Positions 54,472 through 64,000 of a stretch of 64,000 nucleotides of DNA are shown here, piece by piece. This stretch comes from Bathynomus jamesi (lineage: Eukaryota > Arthropoda > Malacostraca > Isopoda > Cirolanidae). The DNA lies in the NCBI GenBank assembly GCA_023014485.1, contig JAJOZX010012069.1, positions 5,001 through 69,000 of the forward strand. The letters are read 5' to 3'. The notes under the pieces were generated by a model, which was not told the origin of the DNA, made no database searches, and was given only the letters and a program-made list of their open reading frames with translations. Within the stretch, counting starts at the first letter, position 1; each line of letters begins with the position of its first letter. A program made the translations under genes and the position numbers.

Positions 54472-54618
54472 CTGTGTAAGGACATCCATAAACCTCTACT
54501 CTCATGCAAATGGTCCTCAGGTGGTCACTGTACGGCACGAAACGCACACGAGAGACGATCACAGGGGGTTTCAGCTGACTAGATTTGGCCAATAAGTGTT
54601 GCTGTTTCCTTGAAGCAA
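54472..54618 (-). CDS. Ddr: DDR exon: C-terminal part of the discoidin (collagen-binding) domain
   Basis: Reads LLQGNSNTY, then after a one-base frame correction LAKSSQLKPPVIVSRVRFVP, YSDHLRTICMRVEVYGCPYT, joining D of the next exon to give YGCPYTDGLLSYS, as in DDRs (VELYGC..DGLLSY). Acceptor CCTCAG at 54620-54619, donor GTAAGC at 54471. One T appears to be missing in ACTTATTGG (plus-strand AA at 54591-54592). The Cys of the discoidin domain end (YGC) is present. Earlier exons (signal peptide, first part of discoidin) were not found up to 64000, so the gene continues beyond the window or they are too diverged to see. Confidence 0.88.
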
Positions 54619-54839
54619 CTGAGGGAGAAACATTTACGTATTGTAAACAACTTGTCCGGAGAGAGAGGGAGGGCGAAAAAAAGGGCGGTTATCAGCGCAG
54701 TCGTGTCTAATAGATTAGATAAGCTAATTACACAAAGGAAGTAAAATGATAAAAACTTTACACACCAAGGAATTTCACGAATAGTAATTACGTTTAAGGA
54801 TTAACAATTAAAACTATACACAGTATACAGGTTCAAAGT

Positions 54840-55020
54840 TTAAAGGCATAATAACGAGCGAGGAATGCCATAAACTGGCGCAGCGCTCTGGCCAGACGAA
54901 CGCGGCCCATTCTCCTAGCTCTTAAGTTGTTGTTGTTGTTGTTGTTGTTATTATTATTATTAGCCAGCACAATCGAGAGTCGAACTCCCGACCTCGGTAT
55001 CTTCACTTTATAATAAAACG
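54840..55020 (-). repeat. SINE-A, best minus-strand copy
   Basis: Head with B box GAGGTCGGGAGTTCGACTCT (minus). The spacer is (AAT)n then (CAA)n, 54927-54961. The body reads GCCGCGTTCGTCTGGCCAGA GCGCTGCGCCAGTTTATGGC. About 180 bp. It lies upstream of the first DDR exon seen, perhaps in an intron. Confidence 0.87.
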
Positions 55021-56035
55021 GTGAATACAATTATATACAGTATATTGATATGAAAAAACCCTTGAGTTTCTCAAAAATTGCGTTTCTAAATCGAACAAAA
55101 AGACAAAAGGAAATATGTAGTGGCGAACTTTATGAAACTAAGAAAATCCTATGCAAGAAAGACATCAATGGAAAAGAGGAAATATTTCTGGTTAGAAAAA
55201 AAGCATCGCCTAAAGAAAAGTTAGTCTAACTGTGTGGGTATAGGCTATCTTTGGGCATCAATTTTTTTTTTTTTTTAATTTCAATGGAAATGGGGACTTG
55301 TTCAAGAACAATCTGGCTCATTGACGTTGAAGGTAAGCCTACTCTTTATGGAGTTTACCAAAAATTTTATATGAAGCAGGATTTCAGATTTATAGAAAAT
55401 TTAGGCCAGTGTTAGATTTATTGGGCTTCCAAATACATAGTCTATTATAGTAATTAGTTATAAGATAATTAAGACAACTAATAAAGGTGAGCTAGGGTTA
55501 AGCAAGGATTAAGATAGGATCTATGCCTAACCGAAGTTAATCTAAGTTAGGCCTAAGTTAATCCAATGAAGGATGAACCCACAGAAGTCTACGAATAAGC
55601 ATGAAAGCTATTTTGAAGATTACTTTGGTTCCGTTAATGCTGACTTAGGCATTGGGAAAAACTCTCTAAATTAATTCAGCCCTTCTCTGTTGGTTCAGCA
55701 AGTGAAGGAAGTTTCACTCAAGTCTTGGTTCGAAGTTAAAGAATAATTACGAGAGATTGTTAATTAGTCTCTGCCAAGTCTTTACTACGGTTTGGGCTTA
55801 AGAGATACTACTTCTACCTCTGAAGATATCCATGAAACCAAAAATTCTGTTCATACCATTATACTTTAGATACAAAATGGCAGGCATTAATTTTTTTTGG
55901 GGCGTTTTAGACCCACTAAACTCTTGTACTTAACATCAAGTGTCGCTTATGCGTACAAGACTTAGTTGGGTAAAGCGACTCCTAATTGGGAGCATCAACA
56001 CGTACCGCTTTGGAAGAGAGTTCGCCTATAAATAA

Positions 56036-56073
<38 letters not shown>

Positions 56074-57050
56074 ACTAATCAATGACGACGATTTTGCTTT
56101 TGAAACTTCACAAATGTAATTTTAAAAACATCAATTATTTGAGCTTTCTAGAAATATTTTTAGGCGAACTTCTTTCCGAAACTAGACATTATTACTGTCA
56201 ACACAAGATTTAATACGGCTCTTGTGCCGAAAATAATAATAATAATTAAACGTTCTTTATGTATACCCGTATAATATCCGTTTATCCCATTCAAGGGTAA
56301 CACAAACCTATTAAGGGGTCCTCTTTAACAGAGTAGCGGCAGAGAGCACCAATGCACGCGGAAATGCGTCCGTTTAAGAAAAACGATATATTAGCCCGAA
56401 TTCGCAAAGACCTCGGAGTCGGAGGCATTTTTGCCTCGTAAATTCACATAATTATAATGAAAAGAAATTAACCTTCCTCTCTTAATGACATTCAATGGTG
56501 GCGTTTGCAACTCTAACGCTTCCTTCCATACATAATTACATATAAAATCACCATTACCGAGCTCGACTGTGCCCTTGTAGACGCCGCCGCGTTACGAAAG
56601 CGCGGCAGGAAGGATGATAAATCCACGAAATATGGGAATAAGGGCCAGATCGAAGGCATTCCCCGCAGTCGAAAAGGGGGGGGGGGGGGCAGTTCAAGCT
56701 AAGAAAACTTTTAAAAAAAGGACCCAAAAAGGACTGTTCTCAGTTCTTAAATAGTTTTTCAACGGTACTTTCGACACCAAAATTGGCATAAAAAAAGTTG
56801 TTGCGGGGGAAGGCGAGGGGATGTGCAACATTTTTCTTTTTGAAGTAAAGTAGTAAACTTTGGGGGCGCGAAAAGGTTGGATGAAGAGGTGGTCTCAGGT
56901 GCTCCAAGGCAAAAGAGTCAACAGAAAAACTCTCAACGATCCCGAATTCCGACTTGGGATTTCCAGTCGCAAAAATTCTCTCATAAAATCCTGTTCTGAC
57001 ATTTGCATACAGAAAAATAACAAAAAAGAAAAAGGCAACAAACTTCAGTG

Positions 57051-57105
<55 letters not shown>
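55021..57105. other. Unassigned DNA
   Basis: Poly-T 55262-55276, poly-A of about 30 at 56041-56070, C/G run 56678-56690, (TA)n 57052-57105. No DDR exon or other gene found. Confidence 0.45.
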
Positions 57106-57108
<3 letters not shown>

Positions 57109-57870
57109 GGTGGGCCGTAAGTTTCCATACATAGGAAAAATAAACATTTTGTTATGGACAACCATTTTTATTTATATAATATGCTCTACATGGTTGCCAT
57201 TGTTTTGAAAACACATTTCAATACGTGTTCCCCACTGTTGATGAACACGCATTAGCACAGTTGACGTTATGCTTGTAATGGCGTTGGTGATACGTTCCTT
57301 TAGATGATTTATGTCTCGTATCTTTTCCTGATACACCATGGCCTTCAAGTGCCCCCAAAGATAGAAATCAAGGGGGGTGAGATCTGGGGATCTGGGAGGC
57401 CACTCCACAGGACCACGCGCCGACCAATCCAAGCATCCGGAAACTGCTGCTGATCCAAATACCGACGCACGTGAAGACCATAATGAGGTGGAGCTCCATC
57501 TTGCTGGAAGTAAACTGGGAAGTTACCTTCCTCGTTTAGCAGGGATGGGAAAATCTCTTCTTGCAACATGTTAAGATACCTTTCGGCATTAAGATTTCCA
57601 CTGACAAAAAAAATTGGTCCAATAATTCTGTCACCCATATCCCGGCCCACACCATCACTTTACCGGCACCTTGCATCTTCGTCGGACTCAGCCAGTTAGG
57701 GTTAGCATTACTCCAATAACGTATGTTTTGCCGATTAACCTCTCCATTGACGTAAAAATTTGCTTCATCAGTAAACAAGATCTTACGTCAAACGCATATT
57801 CTTAGGGTATCTGAAACATAAAAACAAACGTTTAATTTTTCCTATGTATGGAAACTTACGGCCCACCCTG
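57106..57870 (-). mobile_element. Internally deleted DD41D-type mariner
   Basis: CAGGGTGGGCCGTAAGTTTC CATACATAGG and the inverse CCTATGTATGGAAACTTACG GCCCACCCTG are exact, flanked by (TA)n. The N-terminal transposase half is missing. Confidence 0.92.
57172..57780 (-). pseudogene. Mariner transposase, C-terminal half, frameshifted
   Basis: [20 protein letters not shown] (first Asp), a frame break, [40 protein letters not shown] (second Asp), another break, GPVEWPPRSPDLTPLDFYLW (third Asp), MVYQEKIRDINHLKERI and NGNHVEHII at 57172. The three catalytic Asp codons survive, but at least two single-base breaks and loss of the DNA-binding half inactivate it. Close to the 10340-10962 copy. Confidence 0.88.
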
Positions 57871-58150
57871 TATATATATATATATATATTATCACACACA
57901 CACACTTTCTTATTACAATAGGGGGCAAACTGTGTTAAAAACCAACAAAGGAAAATACCACGGGAAAAAAAAACTGCAAACGACAGCAATGAGAGTGAAA
58001 AAGGGGATGAGAGCCCCACAATTCTTAAAACAAAAATAAAAGGGGGGGAAAATAAAGCCAAAAACTTTTCGTTAAAATTTTCTTGTGAAGCACTCCAATA
58101 TTTCACTCGGAAAGGTGCACGATAGCTTTTAAATTCTTACTTTTTATTTC

Positions 58151-58192
<42 letters not shown>

Positions 58193-58221
58193 ATATATAT
58201 ATATATATATATATATAGAGA

Positions 58222-58375
58222 AAGGGGTGTTCTTAGGAAACTGGCGCTGAAGAATAAAAAAGGATGATCAACGCCCACGTCAACATTATGAAGATTTAGT
58301 GTCGGACATTTCGGAAGTCAAACTCCCATCATCAGGGGTATGTTTAATTTGTACGCAGAATTATAGTCATTCAAC
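58222..58375 (-). ncRNA. Repeat with a hammerhead-ribozyme-like core
   Basis: The minus strand from 58335 reads CTGATGA, one T, a stem GGGAGT-TTG-ACTTCC, then GAAA (58312-58309) and TGTCCGACAC. CTGANGA and GAAA flanking a helix are the conserved strands of hammerhead ribozymes. Such ribozymes occur in Penelope-like elements and retrozymes. One extra base lies before the stem, and the third helix with its cleavage site is not evident to me. The (TA)n at 58157-58217 lies at its downstream side. Confidence 0.4.
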
Positions 58376-58396
58376 TTCGGCTTTTGTGTATTTATA

Positions 58397-58655
58397 TGTT
58401 ACAGTCAATGTCTAAAATTAGGCAATTTATAAATTGACTGAAATTCAGGCAGTGTGTCAAACTGGTGATACACCGAACATATTGAGAAATACCAGTGGGC
58501 ATGCATATGCAGCATTACCAGAAAGTATATGTTAGGGTAGGGTAGGGTAGGTTTTGTGTGATGCACACAAAACCTACCCTACCCTACCCTAACATGACAC
58601 ACTGCCTAAAAGTTCAGTCAATTTACAAATTGACTGATTTTAGTAACTAACATAT
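58397..58655. mobile_element. MITE-A-like foldback with GGGTA palindrome
   Basis: Inverse ends about 60 bp: TGTTACAGTCAATGTCTAAA ... GGCAGTGTGTCA and the complement TGACACACTGCCTAAAAGTT ... TAACA. At the right of the interior a perfect palindrome, GTTAGGGTAGGGTAGGGTAG GTTTTGTGTG/A/T and its complement (58529-58591). Confidence 0.88.
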
Positions 58656-58988
58656 ATATAAGGACTCCATAATTCTAAAGAGAGTTGGCACCCAAAAACC
58701 CACTGCAATTTTCAGTGGGTTTTTGTGTTTTTGGTCCGAGATGTTTATTTTAAAATAATTGAAAATTTTTCTGATTGCTACATTGTTCAATTGTAGCTAA
58801 TTAGAATGCTTTGGCATGTTGATTATTTCAAGGAAGCTGATTTATAAAACAATTCTAAATTATGCAATGCGTAAATAAAGATTATGAAAAATTGAAAAGT
58901 TTTATTGGCCTTTAAAATGGTGTCCAGACTACAGACACAAATAGAGTACAGTAAAACTAATGAATGCTAAACAAAGGTGTATGTATGT
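58656..58988. other. Unassigned stretch
   Basis: A short hairpin AAAACCCACTG-CAATTTT-CAGTGGGTTTT lies at about 58697-58724. No gene. Confidence 0.45.
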
Positions 58989-60650
<1,662 letters not shown>

Positions 60651-60765
60651 ATATATATTCACAAGTATTACTTGATCTTAAATGCTTATGAATGCTTATG
60701 AATTACGAATGAATAGCCTGGTCTTAAATTTTGGACCCATTTAATAAATTCTTTATTCTCTACAA

Positions 60766-61285
60766 CTAAAATGGAATATTTGCTGAAAAGAAAAATCTGG
60801 CCATTTGCAAATCTAGTTGTTCTTTTTGATCTACAGTTGTTCTAACCACATATGACATTATCTGACCTTGCGTTTTCTTGGCTGGAGTAGAATGAAAAAA
60901 TGGTATGGAAGATTCAGAAGTAGTTGAAGTGAATGAAGTCTCACTACTGTGAATTGTAGTGTCATCATGAACTAGGCTTTCATATGATTTGCCCCAAGAG
61001 GGTCTACTCTCAAAACTGCCATGTCTATGTGTAGGAGGAGGAGGAGTTGCTGATGTAGCTGTATTTGTAAGCTCATCCGCTTCATTATCACGAGCCTGTA
61101 CGGTACCCATTTTTTATTGCATCGATTTAAGTGATGTTTCACTCATTCTATTTTTTTCGAAAATACACATCCGCGGTATTTGCATCGAACTCTATTTGGT
61201 TGGTCACACAACATTTTTACTTCATCCCATTTAGGAGCTTTAAGTCTGCCACCAGTATGTGCAGGTCTAACTTTAGGCATTATTA
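60766..61285 (-). pseudogene. hAT transposase N-terminal fragment
   Basis: From 61279 on the minus strand: MPKVRPAHTGGRLKAPKWDE, VRCKYRGCVFSKKIE, then in a shifted frame VKHHLNRCNKK (a BED-type finger: C-x-x-x-C and HH/H-x-x-C), a Ser/Thr-rich linker, then DLQMARFFFSANIPF, which opens the hAT catalytic region. A stop after KKIE and a frame break inactivate it. The rest of the transposase and the terminal repeats are missing. Confidence 0.65.
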
Positions 61286-61506
61286 AAGAGAGATTAATTA
61301 ACAAAACTGATCTCTGAAAAAAAAGATGTTCAAAAATAAGAATAATGTCTACTGTCTAGGCCCGTAAACAAATTGCAATAAAAATTCAGAAAAACACGCT
61401 ACCGTGTTGATTCAAAATAGAACAAAAGCCACACTTTATGTTAAATGAAAACCCCAATACGTTTCAACAGCACACTGCTATCTTTTTCAGTTGAAAGTGA
61501 CCTTAA

Positions 61507-64000
61507 CCCTTAACCGCCGAGGTCTATTTATTTCCATTATTTTTTAAAAATATATTAATAATTGTGGTAAATGAGATGCAAAGAAGCAGTGTAGGCATTA
61601 AAATTTATACTACTTCTTTTATTTATATTTTTAATGAAGGTGGATGAAATCGGGCACCACGGCACATGGAGCTAAAAATATGTGAAACTCTACGGAGAAT
61701 AAAACATTGAATTCAACTCAAAAAATTTATTAACATATTATAAACTATTACATCAAACATATTAAATGGGTTTGGAATTGCATATTACATTTATATATAC
61801 TATTACAATTGAATCAGGATATGGAATTTATTGATTCCTAATATGAAATTCTGTGAAACATTTGTCTATTTGTGCAATGCACAAATAAACTACATTTTTG
61901 GCAGAATGTTACAATTCGTCTCTTGCAACCAACCATTTTACACATATGCCTAACAGAACCAACATCAGGCAAATGATGGAGACCATCATATCGTACATCA
62001 ATATCAGGTAGAGGTAAGCCCTGATTCCCAACTTTTTTGGGGGTTGTTCGATAGATGGTCTCTTCTTTTGCTTGTTTGTGTCACTTTCCCAGCAAACATC
62101 AAAGTCTTAGCTACCCTAACTTTAAAATATGATAACTTATTTTGCTTTCTAGGAGGAATATCCATAGCATTGCATGACCTCTTGTACATTAGCCAAGCAT
62201 TGACTAATGCCATATCAAACAAATGCCAAATAATTCTGTGGTAATATTTTTTTGATTTGAATGAGAATCTATAGAGAGAAACCATCTGGTCATGTAAGTC
62301 TACCCCACCCATTGCTTTGTTGTACTCATGTACAGTATTTGGACAAGTTATTGTTACATTCTCCTTTGTCTTACGATCAAACCTTTCCTTTTGAACAACA
62401 GGATACGCTGTGGCAAAAGTTGATAACACATGAACAGCCCTGCTGTCAAACCACTTGATTGCTGTTACTTTCCCCATCCACATTTGCATCCCATTCCTCA
62501 AAGTACCTCTACCTTTAGCCTGCATTTCTTTATCTGAAGAAAATGTGAGACCTGGCAACCTTCTTGACTGAACAGTGCCACAAGACCATATTTTACGTTT
62601 TGCTAAGCAAACTTGCAATGGCAAAGATGTAAACCAATTATCATAAAACAGTCTGTATCCTTTGCCATTTGGAATGCTTTGAGCTAAATGCAAAACTATA
62701 TTTGAACTAGCCCCAAGATCAGGAACTGTAGGGTCATCAACTGGTTGAATCTTTCCAGTGTATGGAATAAAATCGTACACCATTCCCTCTTTGTCAGCTA
62801 ACAAAAAATTTGAAACCCCATTTGTGCGGTTTCTTTGGGATATATTGTTTTAGTGCAGAATGGCCTTTGAATGGAATGATAGACTCATCTATGCATATAT
62901 CTCTGATCATTGGAATTTCTTTAAATTTAGCTCTCAAATGTTCCACGAAGGGGCGTACTTTAGCTATTTTATCATCACCAGACAGCTGAGAATTATCTAC
63001 AAAATGAATATTACTTTTTATCTCTTCCCACCTATCACGAGTCATCAAGCTTGTGTAACGCTCATCTTTCATACCATCATTCCAGTGCTCACGAGTATTA
63101 CTTATTTTACAGAGGCTAAACCAAATAGACAGTCCCAGCCACTGCTCAAATTCTTCCCTAGTCAATTTTAGAGGACGATTTACATTTTTCTGCACAGAAT
63201 ATAAATTACTTTGACTAACAATAATATCAACAATATCTTTATCAATAAATTTCGAAAAAAACTGAAATGGGCTCACTAAGTCATCCTCGATATTTTCTGA
63301 TACGCGAGAGTCATTTTCAAAGTCTGGTTCAGGTGGAATAGGCTGTCGACTGGTAACTTTTTTCCAGATAGGGGTACGCTTCTGCGAAGTCTGCTTTCGC
63401 CTTTTCTCGTTAGATACAGACAAGGGTGAATGGTTTTCGACGCATAAGACAACTGTGCTAGAAGACAAATATCGTCCTCTGATTCACATTCTGAAGCTGT
63501 ACCTTTATAGAAAAAAAAGAAGTTCAAGTTAGAAATATACTTTTTCATCCAATATTTTACTACAGAGGGGATGTAAGAGTGTTTGTATTATAGAGATTTA
63601 ATTGACTATACTCTTCTGTATTCAGTATTTATTATTCATTTATATTAATTCTGTAGCTATCTACTTTTGAAAAAAATATGAAAAGCTTACTTGACTCGTT
63701 AGGTCTGAACTCTTCTAAATTTTCTCTTTCATCTCCTTCTGATATGGTCTCTTCATCACTTGTTGCAGCAACTGTACAATAGCGTGACTTCTTGTTACAG
63801 TTTCCAGCATAAAAGTTACCAATTGCTATAGAAATTGATGCATGTCCAGAAGATTCACTTGTTCCTAGAAGCAAATTGGAAAAAAAATTACTACAACTTA
63901 TGAATTGCCATCTGCTCTTTATGACACACACACACATTTATATATATATATATATTAATTTATATATTAATTTATTTATGCATTTATTTCAAACTCTCCA
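61507..64000 (-). mobile_element. piggyBac-like transposon, right part beyond the window
   Basis: TTAA at 61503-61506 followed by CCCTTAACCGCCGAGG is a typical piggyBac end (TTAA target, CCC start) on the 3' side of the minus-strand transposase. The other end is not within the window. (CA)n and (TA)n lie near 63926-63955. Confidence 0.75.
61838..63937 (-). pseudogene. piggyBac transposase, nearly complete, with single-base breaks
   Basis: DDE_Tnp_1_7-type transposase. An acidic N-terminus (DEETISEGDERENLEEF) is separated from the next part by a possible intron (about 63688-63505, GTAAGC...AAAG). The core from 63468 has REEFEQWLGLSIWFSLCKIS, RDICIDESIIPFKGHSAL (first Asp) and YIPKKPHKWGFKFF. 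After a one-base break near 62795-62808: GYRLFYDNWFTSLPLQ (second Asp) and YNKAMGGVDLHDQM (third Asp). After another break in T6 (62033-62038) comes the Cys-rich C-terminus MCKMVGCKRRIVTFCQKCSL FVHC, stop at 61838-61840. All catalytic Asp and the zinc-binding tail are present. The breaks lie in homopolymers and may be consensus errors; a domesticated gene cannot be excluded. Confidence 0.85.

Overview
The window is animal nuclear DNA. One host gene is recognisable, a discoidin-domain receptor tyrosine kinase (DDR) on the minus strand. It has large introns with GT-AG borders and sits in a dense field of transposons, SINEs and microsatellites. An arthropod is likely, possibly a decapod crustacean: there are very many (TA)n, (GA)n and (CA)n tracts, abundant Tc1/mariner elements of arthropod type, and short CCTAA/TTAGG-like tracts. 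The sequence alone does not fix the species.

Layout. 0-6.9 kb: a mariner end, tRNA-derived SINEs, a nearly full CR1-like LINE (minus strand: ORF1 esterase, then endonuclease-reverse transcriptase) abutted by a Tc1 element with long inverted repeats. 6.9-11 kb: an internally deleted mariner, a Tc1 element lacking its third catalytic residue, a dimeric tRNA SINE, and a mariner split by a 1,007-bp Helitron-like insertion whose empty site can be rebuilt to the base. 11-38 kb: gene-poor and repeat-rich, with SINEs, LINE 3' ends, a pogo/Tigger derivative, very small mariner MITEs, hAT MITEs, and several families of long foldback (hairpin) repeats next to (TA)n tracts. 39.7-54.6 kb: five 3' exons of DDR, whose introns carry MITEs, a LINE fragment, a SINE, a Tc1 and a nested hAT. 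55-64 kb: a SINE, a deleted mariner, a hammerhead-like repeat, a foldback MITE, a mariner with an intact 357-residue transposase, a hAT fragment and a piggyBac transposase running to the window edge.

The DDR exons join in consistent phases and encode the end of the discoidin domain, the DS-like domain, a transmembrane segment, a proline-rich juxtamembrane region and a complete kinase. The gene's 5' end lies outside the window or was not found. Three one-base frame errors, all in short homopolymers, break otherwise conserved DDR coding; similar errors break the piggyBac gene. Consensus sequencing error is the simplest explanation.

The most unusual signals are: (1) the Helitron-like insertion inside a 30-bp repeat of a mariner; (2) a family of (TA)n-flanked foldback repeats sharing a hammerhead-ribozyme-like core, with the best copy at 58300-58336 on the minus strand; (3) a SINE whose tRNA head and body are separated by a trinucleotide microsatellite; (4) two copies of the same SINE-then-MITE arrangement; (5) MITEs of only about 45-100 bp.
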